Part shown: piece after piece, positions 23,588 to 35,399 of the stretch
Numbering within the stretch: the stretch's first letter is position 1
How the letters are laid out: every line of letters starts with the position of its first letter
DNA from: Megaleporinus macrocephalus
Taxonomy: Eukaryota > Chordata > Actinopteri > Characiformes > Anostomidae
NCBI GenBank assembly: GCA_021613375.1
Contig: CM038709.1
Span: forward strand, 39,577,656-39,641,655
DNA: 64,000 nt
Direction: 5' to 3'
Translations under genes and position numbers: made by a program
Notes under the pieces: model-generated
The model's input: only the letters and a program-made list of their open reading frames with translations
What the model was told of the DNA's origin: nothing
Databases searched by the model: none

Positions 23588-24214
23588 GAGTCACATAATA
23601 AAACACAGTTATATTCAGTTTGGACTTCTTTCCATTTGATCCCACGTCAAACAAATAGCATAGTTTGTGTTCTGATAACTGCAGCTTGTCATGGTTAACA
23701 ATAGTAAACTAGTTCCAGCCATTCTTTGTTTACTCTCTATTCTGTGGATGCTACTCCCTGGAATGTGGTCCCTGTGGCCCTAAACAATCATTCCCAATCA
23801 ATCTTGTAGCCGGAACGCTCTTTAGCGAGATGCTAACTGCAGGTTACGCTCTCTCGCTGGCCCTGCCGCTCGTCCGTGGCTGAAAAAATGAAAAGCAGGA
23901 CGGCCTGTGCCAAGTAGGCCGTCAGCCAAAGGCTGGGTAGCTTGGCAGGAAACAGAACCGACAGTGCCACGGTGATAAATTCCTCGCAGCACGGCCGCGT
24001 CTGTCGCCGGACGCGCTGTTCCACTGGCCATCTCCACCTCATTGTTGTGTTGATGGGTCCTGGCACCCGCAGCCTGACCACAGGCAAATACAGAGGTACG
24101 ACCGTCGGCTTGTGGTCATTAAATACGCTTCAGTTAACTTAACACAGTAGTAACGGACAGGGAGCGAGCGCTCGTTTAACATTGCTTACATCTTTCAGTC
24201 CTGATCAGGAGCGT
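23588..24214. other. Unassigned, non-repetitive, moderately GC-rich sequence
   Basis: About 0.6 kb. The part at 23810-24110 is richer in GC and CpG than its surroundings and shows no repeat structure. Overlapping minus-strand frames (23822-24037 and 23833-24087) lack recognisable motifs. It could be a conserved non-coding block, an old exon or chance. Confidence 0.35.
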
Positions 24215-24520
24215 GAAAATACAGTGGTGTAGTTTTTAGAGTGGATACTTTGAAGTTGGAGCATGAGCATGGATGTAGAGTATCCATGGAAGTGGGTGTA
24301 GCGCTATGGGTAGTCTAGGAATGGAAATTGAAAAGAGTTTAATAGTAACAGTGTAGCATAACAATGAAAGTGAACCAATGTAAACAATGAGATTGACTGA
24401 AGAGTAATAATGTAAATAGGCCTAACAATGGAAGTGGGTGTAGCATGTCATAACAATGTAGGTGTAGAGTAACAGTGGAAGCAAATGTAATGAAACAATG
24501 CACACCGTAAAAAGTGCTTT
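24215..24520. repeat. Degenerate short-period repeat, left part
   Basis: Loose repetition of motifs such as gtgtagcataacaatg and ggaagtgggtgtag with irregular 20-25 bp spacing. The same motif set resumes at 27817-28290 beyond the 17-bp array and R1, so one old degenerate array appears to have been split. Confidence 0.65.
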
Positions 24521-24799
24521 GAATGTAGTAACAAGAAATTGAGCTAGTTTTATTTAACATAAATACATCGTCGCTGTCCAATGAAAAACAAGAATCTCCA
24601 AAATTGCTATTTTACAGAAGAGAACAAAAACATACTTTACTTTTTATGTAAGTCAATGGAACCAGAACAATTTCCAAACTCTTTTGGAGCACTTCCATTG
24701 GTCCATTCATCTTGATATTTTCAGACAATGTAAACAACCATTGGCGAGTTTAAATAATGTAGAAAACTCAAAATTGACAAAAAATTCAATGGACGGATT

Positions 24800-27357
24800 A
24801 AAGCGAGAGTAAAGCGAACCAGAGAGTAAAGCGAGTCAGATAGTAAAGCGAGTCAGATAGTAAAGCGAGAGTAAAGCCAGTCAGATAGTAAAGCGAGTCA
24901 GATAGTAAAGCGAGAGTAAAGCGAGTCAAAGAGTAAAGCGTGTCAGAGAGTAAAGCCAGTCAGAGAGTAAAGCGAGTCAGATAGTAAAGTGAGAGTAAAG
25001 CGAGTCAGAGAGTAAAGCGAGTCAGATAGTAAAGCGAGTCAGAGAGTAAAGCGAACCAGAGAGTAAAGCCAGTCAGAGAGTAAAGCCAGTCAGAGAGTAA
25101 AGCGAGTCAGAGAGTAAAGCGAGTCAGATAGTAAAGCGAGAGTGAAGCGAGTCAGATAGTAAAGCCAGTCAGAGAGTAAAGCGAGTCAGAGAGTAAAGCG
25201 AGTCAGAGAGTAAAGCGAACCAGAGAGTAAAGCCAGTCAGAAAGTAAAGCGAGTCAGAGAGTAAAGCGAACCAGAGAGTAAAGCCAGTCAGAAAGTAAAG
25301 CGAGTCAGAGAGTAAAGCGAACCAGAGAGTAAAGCCAGTCAGAGAGTAAAGCGAGTCAGAGAGTAAAGTGAACCAGAGAGTAAAGCCAGTCAGAGAGTAA
25401 AGCGAGTCAGAAAGTAAAGCCAGTCAGATAGTAAAGCCAGTCAGATAGTAAAGCGAGAGTAAAACGAGTCAAAGAGTAAAGCGTGTCAGAGAGTAAAGCC
25501 AGTCAGATAGTAAAGCGAGTCAGATAGTAAAGCGAGAGTAAAGTGAGTCAAAGAGTAAAGCGTGTCAGAGAGTAAAGCCAGTCAGATAGTAAAGCCAGTC
25601 AGAAAGTAAAGCCAGTCAGAGAGTAAAGCGAGAGTAAAGCGAGTCAAAGACTAAAGCGAGTCAGAGAGTAAAGCGAGTCAGATAGTAAAGCGAGTCAGAT
25701 AGTAAAGCAAGTCAGATAGTAAAGCGAGTCAGAGAGTAAAGCGAACCAGAGAGTAAAGCCAGTCAGAGAGTAAAGCCAGTCAGAGAGTAAAGCCAGTCAG
25801 AGAGTAAAGCGAGAGTAAAGCGAGTCAAAGAGTAAAGCGTGTCAGAGAGTAAAGCCAGTCAGAGAGTAAAGCCAGTCAGATAGTAAAGCGAGTCAGATAG
25901 TAAAGCGAGAGTGAAGCGTGTCAGAGATTAAAGTGAGTCAGATAGTAAAGCGAGAGTAAAACGAATCAGAGATTAAGGCGAGTCAGAGAGTAAAGCGAGT
26001 CAGAGATTAAAGTGAGTCAGAGAGTAAAGCGAGTCAGAGAGTAAAGCGAGAGTGAAGCGAGTCAGAGAGTAAAGTGAGTCAGATAGTAAAGCGAGAGTAA
26101 AGCGAGTCAGAGATTAAAGTGAGTCAGATAGTAAAGCGAGATTAAAGCGAGTCAGAGATTAAAGCGAGTCAGAGATTAAAGCGAGTCAGAGAGTAAAGCG
26201 AGTCAGAGAGTAAAGCGAGTCAGATAGTAAAGCGAGAGTAAAACGAATCAGAGATTAAAGCACGTCAGAGATTAAAGCGAGTCAGAGATTAAAGCAAGTA
26301 AGAGATTAAAGCCAGTCAGAGATTAAAGCGAGTCAGATAGTAAAGCGAGAGTAAAACGAATCAGAGATTAAAGCGAGTCAGAGATTAAAGCGAGTCAGAT
26401 AGTAAAGCGAGTCAGAGATTAAAGCGAGTCAGATAGTAAAGCGAGTCAGAGATTAAAGCGAGTCAGATAGTAAAGCGAGTCAGAGATTAAAGCGAGTCAG
26501 AGATTAAAGCGAACCAGAGAGTAAAGCGAGTCAGAGAGTAAAGCGAGTCAGAGATTAAAGCGAATCAGAGATTAAAGCGAGTCAGAGATTAAAGCGAGTC
26601 AGAGAGTAAAGCGAGTCAGAGAGTAAAGCGAGAGTGAAGCGAGTCAGAGAGTAAAGTGAGTCAGATAGTAAAGCGAGAGTAAAGCGAGTCAGAGATTAAA
26701 GCGAGTCAGATAGTAAAGCGAGATTAAAGCGAGTCAGAGATTAAAGCGAGTCAGAGAGTAAAGCGAGTCAGAGAGTAAAGCGAGTCAGATAGTAAAGCGA
26801 GAGTAAAACGAATCAGAGATTAAAGCACGTCAGAGATTAAAGCGAGTCAGAGATTAAAGCAAGTAAGAGATTAAAGCCAGTCAGAGATTAAAGCGAGTCA
26901 GATAGTAAAGCGAGAGTAAAACGAATCAGAGATTAAAGCGAGTCAGAGATTAAAGCGAGTCAGATAGTAAAGCGAGTCAGAGATTAAAGCGAGTCAGATA
27001 GTAAAGCGAGTCAGAGATTAAAGCGAGTCAGATAGTAAAGCGAGTCAGAGATTAAAGCGAGTCAGAGATTAAAGCGAACCAGAGAGTAAAGCGAGTCAGA
27101 GAGTAAAGCGAGTCGGAGATTAAAGCGAATCAGAGATTAAAGCGAGTCAGAGATTAAAGCGAGTCAGAGAGTAAAGCGAGTCAGAGATTAAAGCGAGTCA
27201 GAGATTAAAGCGAGTCAGAGAGTAAAGCGAGTCAGAGATTAAAGTGAGTCAGAGAGTAAAGCGAGTCAGAGAGTAAAGCGAGTCAGAGATTAAAGCGAAT
27301 CAGAGATTAAAGCGAGTCAGAGATTAAAGCGAGTCAGAGAGTAAAGCGAGTCAGAGA
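24800..27357 (-). repeat. 17-bp minisatellite, about 150 units, inside repeat R1
   Basis: Head-to-tail copies of gagagtaaagcgagtca with variants (gatagt, gagatt, cgaacc, ccagtc) and inserted short units (gcgagagtaaa). Several blocks of a few hundred bases recur, for example 26040-26340 against 26630-26890, showing a second level of duplication. The right edge passes directly into R1 sequence in reverse orientation. The single-copy counterpart of the unit is at 52515-52538 in another R1 copy. Confidence 0.95.
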
Positions 27358-27816
27358 AAGAATAACCTGCTCTGAAAAAAAGTCGATGGTGAATAATGAC
27401 TTTTTAACCAGTAATGGAGACGTATATGTTTTTTCTTCTCACTGGCAGCTCCAAACAAAAAGACACCCGTTTTATTGACTTTCTCTATAAATAAAGATGC
27501 ACTTTTTTCAAAAGCATTCTGTTTTTTTATGTAGCCCTTGTTTTTACTTGAAGTGAAGAAAAAAACATTTATTTGAAGTTATAATTCATTCAGTTCAGCA
27601 TTTAAACAGTAAATATACTGAAATATACTGAACGGTATGTGTGATGTGTTGGTGTTTCAGTAGCTGATGGTATAAGATGCTGATACTAGGCTACTTCAGT
27701 AAACAGGATACACCACTGAATCAGAACACACGTTAGAAATGATGACGGTCCCGACCTTGGTCTTACGGAATTTCCTCTAACTGGACCTTACTGACTCTAA
27801 TTAAATACTCCTGGTG
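27358..27816 (-). repeat. Dispersed repeat R1, copy in reverse orientation (partial)
   Basis: Read on the minus strand this matches 32281-32790 and parts of 51643-52540. Shared blocks include the outer end (agtcagtaaggtccagtta), tagtatcagcatcttatacc, caccaacacatcacacat and gagctacataaaaaa-like sequence. The region that should lie beyond the array on its far side is not found left of 24800, so this copy is incomplete. The family type is unknown to me; no coding capacity or clear terminal inverted repeats. Confidence 0.8.
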
Positions 27817-28290
27817 TAGGTAGTTAAACAATGTAAATATGTGTTTAGTAATGATGGATATTAATGTAGTGTAACAGACGGAATATGTGTGTAGCATATT
27901 AACCTAAATAGAAATAGTGTAACAAAGGAAATGAGTGTAGTTTAACAGTGTATGCCAGATGTAGCAATGAAATGAAAATGGTATGTAGTATAATAATGGA
28001 AATAGGTGTAAAGCATCTATTAGAATAGGTGTGGTTTAACAATGCTAATACATGTAGCACAACAATGGAAATGGGTGTAGTGTAACAATTTTATAGCTTA
28101 TTAATCTAAATAGATAAACAGAAATGATTGTAGTTTAACAATTTAAGTTTGGGTGTGGTTTAACAATATTAATAAACGTGGCTCAACAATAGAAATGGAT
28201 GTTGTGCAACAATTGACTAGATTTTAGTGTAAAAATGTAAATGAATATGATGTAACCATGAAAATGCTGTGGCATATTTATGGAAACGGT
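27817..28290. repeat. Degenerate short-period repeat, right part
   Basis: Motifs such as ggaaatgggtgtagtgtaac and gtagcacaacaatgg recur at irregular spacing, as at 24215-24520. Confidence 0.65.
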
Positions 28291-30289
28291 ATGTTTTAGT
28301 GTAATTCAGATGGAATTTTATAAGTTTATAATTTTATCGACCTATCTATCATTGGAACTGTGAGAGCTGGGCAGAAGGAGTAGGGCTACACCTCTTAGCG
28401 ATTTCCTTCACATGCCCAGCTAACTTTGAAAGTCGAGTGACTGAATTTTGAGAAGTCTTGCTGACAGTTGAAACTTAACCCTACTCTTTCACCTGATCGC
28501 TCACTAGCACTTAGAGTATTGATAGACCCCCCATAGAGGATGCTCAGTGTGGTGTGATGGTAGATTTTGGTGAAACTTGAAATTTCTTGAGGCATGAGAT
28601 CATTTCCGGCCTAACAGAATCATATTGAGAGATTTACACCTCTGATCTTGACACAGACATGTTCCTGAGGCCACTGGTGGTGTTATATAACTACTCCTCG
28701 GAGGTAACATAACTGTGCCTGGCTGCCAGACTGCTGGGCCGTTCCTAGCTTTCTGTCTGGAAGTGGTCAATTTAAACTGTCTGAATGTTGCATTGTAAAG
28801 TTTGCTGATTGGTTAGCTTTTGATAAGGCTTGGGCACTTGGAATAGCTGAGTGGCTCTCTGAATGCACAGGTCCTCTTGAGACGAGGCCCCGGTTTTCAT
28901 AACCATGACTGGAATATATTGGTAGGCCTCCAGAGCATTCAGAAACATTGCTTCATCACCTCTGGTGAATACTGGATGGAATGGCGTTGGGTGGAAAGCA
29001 ATGTGTGCGTCGCTAACAGCATGGCCTCCAGGCCACCAGTGACGACGTGACTGCGTGGGAAACACTCTTGAGCAAACATTAAACCCATTAACTAATCAAA
29101 ACAGGCGCATCTGATGAGATACTAAAGCCTGTTTTGAAACTTTTCTTTGGTGCTGCAGTAGAACCGACTAGTTCCCCACTTGCCACGTTCTGAGATCACC
29201 CCTAGAGATAAGGCTCCTGATACTTTGCCCCATGATGTCAGAGACAGAAACTTGCCCTGAGTGTTTGTGACAGCCTGCCTTTTTCAGCCCTTGCGCACCG
29301 GACACTGCCCTTTAGGGCTCCCAGCTGAGCGCCTACTGCGGTGTCGTCCCACACCTCTGGGAGCTGGCAGGGAGTCTCCTACTCTGTTTACCTTCACCCG
29401 CTGGCTGAGGAATGGATGTCGCTGTTGTTGACTGCTGAGGCCTCGAGACACCAGCCGGGCCCGACAGCGCGAAAGTACCCCCGATGGCAGGACGTGGTTT
29501 GTGGGTAGCGTACCTGCGCCTGGGAACGCTTCTGAAACGGAAGTCTGCGGCGCGGTAATAAGCACATCGAGATGACGGATGTGGATGTGGTTTGAAGCAG
29601 GAGTTGGTAGAGATTCGCTGAGATTGAGATCTAGGTCAACAGCTGCTGAGTATTTAGCCCTGAGCCTCATGGGGCATTGAGGGAATATTCTTGGAAGAAG
29701 CGGGCATGATGCAAGTCTTTCGAGGGTCCACGTATGAAACCGATACTGACATCCACTTGAGAACATGTGAACCAGCGTCATCATCGATTGCCGCAGTGGT
29801 TGGGATACTTACAAACATTACAGGAACGTTTGAGCATTTGAGTTGAGATTGAGTTGAGGCTCCTATCTTCATGGAAGTGGCTGAAACAAGCCTGGGACCT
29901 TGATCGTGTGCAGTGTGGAGAGGGTTGATGCAGTTAGATGTTAGAGTGAGGCAGAGTAAAGAGAGGTGTTGATAAGTTTTGTGAAAATTAGGTACTTGTG
30001 ATAAGAACCACTAACGCAGCATCCAACTTTGAACAATCACCTGATAATTCGCTAATTGTTAATTCGCAAATGGCACCAGCAGGAACAAAGTCATATGTGA
30101 ATAATAGCTGTTTGGATAACAAGACGATAGGGTCCAGAACAAATTTACGCCCGGCGACGTTATGAGTTCTGCTTCGCTTGGCTTTTATGACCTCTTGTCC
30201 CTGAAGCCCAATGAAGACTTTGTCTTTTATGACCTAGTTTCTTCCAGAGTCTGATATGCCCTCACTAGACGCCTCCTTGTTTCTCTTCT
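28291..30289. other. Unassigned intergenic sequence
   Basis: About 2 kb. The longest frames are minus strand at 29284-29784 (166 codons, basic, serine/arginine-rich at its end) and 28772-29065 (97 codons). Neither shows a domain or family motif I recognise; they could be decayed retroelement coding sequence or chance. No RNA gene seen. Confidence 0.4.
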
Positions 30290-30359
30290 TCCAGTTTATC
30301 AGCTCCACTCACCATAGAGGAGCACTTAGTCCATCTGTTTTTCTGCATGCCTGCAAGGG

Positions 30360-30805
30360 TCATGACCATGGCTGGATTACTGACCGGGCCAGTGGGGCCA
30401 GCTCCCTGGGGCCCTTGAGGTACATTTTGCGATGCCTATCAACATTTATGATACAATATATTTTTATTTCTGAGGGCCCTCCATTTTAAGCATCATCTGA
30501 CTTTTAGGGACTTTGACCCCAGGGCCTCTTGGGGGCACTAGCCATGCTTTTGGTGCCCCTAGCCATGCTTTTGGGCCCTAGCCATGCTTTTGGGGGCCCT
30601 AGCCATGCGTTGTAGCCCTGCTCTGACTTTGACTTCTGGCTTAGGGCTCCTAGGAAAGAGGGGGCATAATTTTAGAGGGCTCTGGTTATGAGAGCCCCTA
30701 CCAGGGGGCCCTAGAGAAGAGCAGGGCATACCATTAGAGGGCCCTTGATCACGAGGGGAGCGGTTTCGGGGCCCAGACTCTCCTTAATCCGTCTTTGGTC
30801 ATTCT
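30360..30805. mobile_element. Possible insertion with ggccc-rich ends
   Basis: This block interrupts the palindromic element. Its left side (ctggattactgaccgggcc) and right side (ggggcccagactctccttaa) are weakly inverted, and the flanks share ggtcat. It also holds four tandem copies of a gccctagccatgctttt-like unit at 30534-30606. The ends are not clear enough to name a superfamily. Confidence 0.4.
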
Positions 30806-30909
30806 TTGGGTGGTAGTGGATCTTCCTTTGTGGATCTAGGGTTACTGCAGTGCTGTTGGAGTTTTAAACACTGTGTCCACTCACCGTCCACTCCTACCTT
30901 GTACATATA

Positions 30910-31484
30910 GGGTGTGTCTCAAAACCTAGTGAGTGTCTAAGTAGGCTGTCTAGGTAGGCAGCTGTTGAAGTAGCAGCGTTCTCTCCTCATCTCTCCTCAT
31001 AAAACAGATTACTGAGACGCTCTAGTTAGAGAGAGACTGCGTCATGGCTTGTTCCCGCCCACTGCAGCACGCCACCGGTGGTTTAGCTGGTTGCTAAGCT
31101 ACTGGCTTGCATCCAGAACAATAGCCTGAGGCTTAAAAATCCGCTAGCATAGATGCTAATGGCTCAAGTAAAAAACTGCTAAATGGTAAAGGACTCGTTA
31201 CAGAGTTGATAATAAAATACTGTTTTGTGTGATTATATGACCAGAAACACATTAAAACACCAGAGAGAATCAAAATAAATCACATTTTTAAACCACTTCA
31301 CTGCTCGTAGATTTGCCTGCACTGCATCATGGGATTGTCTTAGCGGCTGAGGAAGCATCCGATGCTTCCTTAAAATCAGGTCTAAATAAGGTTCTAAGAA
31401 TTGGGACAGCCTACATGTCTGGAGCGCATACTATGATGTAAAATGCTGCCTATGTAGACCCTCACTAGGTTTTGAGACACACCC
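30910..31484. mobile_element. MITE with GGGTGTGTCTC ends and 3-bp target duplication
   Basis: 575 bp, bounded by inverted repeats gggtgtgtctcaaaacctag and ctaggttttgagacacaccc, extended by gtgag/ctcac. The triplet ata lies immediately outside both ends. Removing the element plus one ata gives a 17-base site that aligns without gaps to the matching part of 60917-61718, so both the boundary and the 3-bp duplication are supported. A 3-bp duplication suggests PIF/Harbinger mobilisation, although the triplet is not the usual TWA. A shorter copy is at 45634-45789. Confidence 0.88.
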
Positions 31485-31880
31485 ATAAAGTCAGAGACGA
31501 CTGCTCCCTCTCTCTAGTTGCAGGTTGTTTTGGTCATCTTCTAGAACTTCCTCAGTGGTCACAGGATGCTTCCCACAGGACCCTGTCGTCTGGATAGTTT
31601 TGTTTGGTGGACTATTTTCAGTCCAGCAGTGACACAAAAGTGTTTAAACCTCACCAAACCAGACCCTGCAGTGCTGAGAATGATCCACCACCCAAATTAT
31701 ACCTGCTCTGTGGTGGTCCTGTGGGGGTCCTGACTATTGAAGAACAAGGTAATAAAGTATAAAGAAGAGAAACAGATGGACTGCAGTCTGTAATTGCAGA
31801 ATGACACAGTGCCATTATATGGTAAGTGGAGCTGATAAAATTTAATAATGAGGGTAAATACAAGGAGGTGCACCTGATAA

Positions 31881-32280
31881 GGTGCTTGGTGAGTAAATCT
31901 TATCACTAAGTGTATTCTCACCAGTAAGAACACCAGATATCATTAGAACAGATATCATAAACATCAATACAATGCAAAGTAACATGAATATCTTATTGTA
32001 AAAGAAGTAGATCATATCTTGTGCTCCAATTTGAAGAAGAAAGTGTAGTTCCAGATTTCTCCTGGACGCCCCAGACATTGTCTGAATGTATTCAGTTCCT
32101 TCAGCAGCAATCTTGATTTAGCTTAATGAAGTACTGAGCAGTCAAAGCAGGTATTAGATGAGAACTGTAAATAATACTGGGTTGTTTCCACAAGGAGAAG
32201 CTTGGAAAGGGTTAAATAAACACATATGTGTAAAAGCACTACTTATTGTATTAATACTACTTAATTATTTAGATATAAAC
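31881..32280. other. Unassigned intergenic sequence
   Basis: About 0.4 kb AT-rich sequence, no feature recognised. Confidence 0.45.
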
Positions 32281-33050
32281 CAGGGGTATTTAATTAGAGT
32301 CAGTATGGTCCAGTTAGAGGAGATTCACTCAGGACAAGGTCTGGACCGTCATCATTTCTAACTTGTGTTCTGATTCAGTGGTGTATGCTGTTTACTGAAG
32401 TAGTCTAGTATCAGCATCTTATACCATCAGCTACTGAAACACCAACACATCACACATACCGTTCAGTATATTTTTACTGTTTGTATGCTGAACTGATTTT
32501 ATTATTTATAAACTTCTAATAATTTGTGTTTAAAATGTTTTTAACTTAATAAAAACAAGAGCTACATAAAAAAAACAGAATCCTTTTTAAAAAGTGCATC
32601 TTAAAGTGTTTATTTATAGAGAAAGTAAATATAATGTTCGTCTTCTTTTTAACTCAGCTTCACTGATTGACATGTAGGTTTTACAGAGTGGTATTCTCCA
32701 AAACTAGACGAGCAGGTCCATTCCAGAACCGTTCCTGTTAAACACTCAGTTTCTCTGTTCACTTTTCTGTTTTTAGAGCTTGTTATTCTTTCTGACTCGC
32801 CGCTAGCCCCCAACGTGCACAGATCTGATTGGCTGAGAAGCGCCTTTGATGATCTTACAGCACACGTGATTGGTCTCTGAGTTCACTTGCCGTAAACCCC
32901 GTATTCAGTAAAGACGAGAAAAGCTCCGTCGCTTAAAATAAACACTGTCTAAATTAAATAATTCTCAATAGTTTATCGATTTGGGTCCGCATTGGACAAC
33001 GTCTGGGTCCAGACCCGGACCACGGTCCGCCTATTAGTGAGCTCTGATAT
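32281..33050 (+). repeat. Dispersed repeat R1, complete-looking copy without array
   Basis: Starts gtatttaattagagtcagta and ends acggtccgcctattagtgag. Here the segment equivalent to the 17-bp array is just ttattctttctgactcgccg at about 32784, so the array is not part of the ancestral repeat. It aligns in order with 51643-52752 and, reversed, with 27358-27816. Confidence 0.82.
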
Positions 33051-33289
33051 AAACTGTTTTGTTGAGCAAATAAAAGCTTCCAGTCTGGAAAAGTAGCTTT
33101 TAAGTTTATATAAAGTTTCTAAACTTTTGTACTGTAGTTTCTATAGGAACAAGACATCACTGGAAATCATTGGAAAATGTATATGGTGCTTTATGTAATT
33201 TAGGTATTATCAGCTTTGCTTAATGTTTATATGTCACATTTCACCCAGTTTAGATGATATGGTGGTTCATTTTCCTAGAAATGGCACAA

Positions 33290-34190
33290 ACAGCAACAAC
33301 TGTGGAATGTAACATGTTGGCAAAATAGTGTTGATGTATACAGTTGAGGGGACCTGAGGGTGGGCGCTCTTGTAGGCTTACGCCTCTTTTTTCCACATCC
33401 TCTGATGACATCATACAAAGTATTCACTTCAAGGAGCAACTTAGACCAAGAACTGGGACTTTACATCAATTGTATAAAAGTTGTTAGGGGGCCCCCTGGT
33501 GGCCAATGAACCCTGAACAGTCACTTCTGTTGCTTATTAGGTAGACCTGGCACTGTATGTCACCTTTATATGTCACATTAGCTTAGCAGGCTTACGCTCT
33601 CTTTCCTCATATCTTTCAAAAACATCAGAAAATGAGGACCGTTGGGCGAGAATTAGAACAGGGCTTTACATCTATTGTCTAAAAGTTGCTAGGGGGCACC
33701 GTTGTGGCTGCAAAACCATGAACAGCTACTTATGTTGCTTATTAGGTAGAGCTGGCCCTGTATGTGCCCGTACCAAGTTGTGGAGAATGAGAACGTCTGT
33801 TTGCTGTTAAATGTGATTGAGCTACACTATGAAAAAAAAACCAACTGCTGTATGTAACATGGTTCTAAAACAGTGTTAATGTATGCTTTTAAAGGGACGT
33901 GAGGGTGAGCATGCCATCAACCCTCTACAGTCCTGCAGGGTTACGGCCCTATTCCTTATACCCATTAATAGCATCATAAAAGTGAGGACCTCTGGGCAAG
34001 AATTGGGACAGGGCTTTAAATTAATTGTGTAAAAAGTTGTTAGGGGGCCCCCTTGTGGCTGCGGAACCCTGCACAACCCCTTATGTTGCTTATTAGGTAG
34101 AGCTGGCCCTGTATGTGTTCTGGGGAAATTATAAGAAATTCTATTTGCTATTAAATGTGATGGAGCTACGCTATGAACAAAGCAATACGC
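33290..34190 (+). repeat. Three degenerate copies of a ~350-bp unit
   Basis: The motifs ggggccccctggtggc / gggggcaccgttgtggctgc / ggggcccccttgtggctgcg and gttgcttattaggtaga recur three times, the latter at about 33529, 33734 and 34085. The middle copy is shortened by about 150 bp. The third copy is the best preserved relative to the second (gagctacgctatgaa and gagctacactatgaa). No coding capacity. Confidence 0.75.
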
Positions 34191-34220
34191 CATGAGGTAG
34201 TGAAAGTTCAGTTAATTTCC

Positions 34221-34549
34221 TATCACACCCTGCCTGTTCTTATATGTCTACGTTCCTGTTTACATTCCCTCATCTAGCCATGTGCGTTTATGTTCTAGTC
34301 ATTTGCTCCTCGTCTCCGCCTCCCTGTCTCCGCCCCTCACCTGTTGGTAGTTTGGGTTCGCCTCCTGTTCCAGGTGCTCCTTGTTTAGTATGTCTATATA
34401 TACAGTGCGTTCTGTTTTTTTTACCAGTGTTGCCTGTGCATGTGCTTTGCGTTTAGTTTTCATTAAAGTTTGTCGAAAGTGTCCATCCTCCCGTCCACCC
34501 TGCCTTTACCTTGTCTTCTTCTGGTCTTCTCCACATTCCTGCCGTTACA
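34221..34549 (+). mobile_element. Possible solo LTR
   Basis: 329 bp, beginning tatcacaccctgcc (from an expected TG start) and ending gccgttaca. It is flanked by tttcc and gttcc, a 5-bp duplication with one mismatch. Internally there is a TATA-like tctatatataca at 34391 and an attaaa polyadenylation-like signal at 34464, in the order expected of an LTR. No internal retrotransposon sequence lies on either side. The small direct match and mutated start keep confidence moderate. Confidence 0.5.
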
Positions 34550-35399
34550 GTTCCATTGATGAGGATTTTACAATCAAACCAAACCAAACGGACCCCATTT
34601 AGTAGTCTTGTAGTCAGAAACACCATGAAACAAACCTTATCTAAGAAAATTAACCATCTCTCAATGCCTTATCCTTGTTCCATGTCTTACTTTCTATTGT
34701 TTTGTTCTGTCGGTTGGTCCCTCCGTCTCCTCTGCTGCCCTTTTCATGTTGTACCACAATGCTTAGCACAGCTGTTTGAGAGGTCTGAGAACAGTAAGAT
34801 GATTTATACTTCACTGTATTTAGACGCTATTCATATTCCACTCAACCACACACTTCCGTACAGGGTGTGCCTGAATGAACGTAACGTGTACACGCTCTCC
34901 TGGCCTTGACATGTAGAAGCTTAGAAGCGCACCGCGTAAGTCACTGAAGACTGAAGAGCCAACATTAATCAAAATGCTGCGGAAAGCTGTCGCTAATGAC
35001 CTCCAACTGTAAAGGTTCCCGTCCACCAGGTCCAACCTTCCTGCAGTCTCCATTAAAGAAACATGAAAGGTAAGCCAGGTTGTCAGCAGCTCCATATATA
35101 TTACGCTGTAGAAGGAGAATAAAGGAGGGCCGAGTAGATAAGCAGGCTTTGAAGTTTCGCAGGAACTTATAGAAGCTTCGGAAAGACCACGCCAAGGCAA
35201 ACTCCTTTGTTTACGCTTCACCTTTTGACCTCCGCTCATCTCTCCCCCTCCTCCTGCACTGCGTTCTGCCCTTTCCTTTCCTTTATAATTTCATCTCTTC
35301 TGACTGTGAGTGAAGCTCCCTGCTGTTAAGTGCCCTCCCCCCTCACCACCACCACCTTCCTTGTCCAGCGAGACGTGCTAGCGGCGGCGAAGCGCTAGC
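34550..35399. other. Unassigned intergenic sequence
   Basis: About 0.85 kb, no repeat family recognised. Frames at 34511-34909 plus and 34820-35239 minus overlap and lack motifs. Confidence 0.45.

Larger units (their letters stand above)
30290..31880. mobile_element. Palindromic fish element (TATACACC family), interrupted copy
   Basis: Pieces of one family appear in order: atcagctccactcaccatag at 30299, then agtgctgttggagttttaaa at 30851, gtcagagacgac at 31490, agtccagcagtgaca at 31619, ccaccacccaaattatacct at 31685 and gtaagtggagctgataaaat at 31821. Compared with the better copy at 60917-61718, two stretches are foreign: 30360-30805 (a GC-rich block with gggccc motifs and four gccatgctttt-type short repeats) and the MITE at 30910-31484. 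The outer ends are missing or degraded. Confidence 0.75.

Noticed and set aside
29284..29784. 166-codon minus-strand frame as a gene
   Set aside because: No recognisable domain and no supporting splice or promoter context; the composition fits a chance frame in GC-richer DNA. It remains listed under unassigned sequence.
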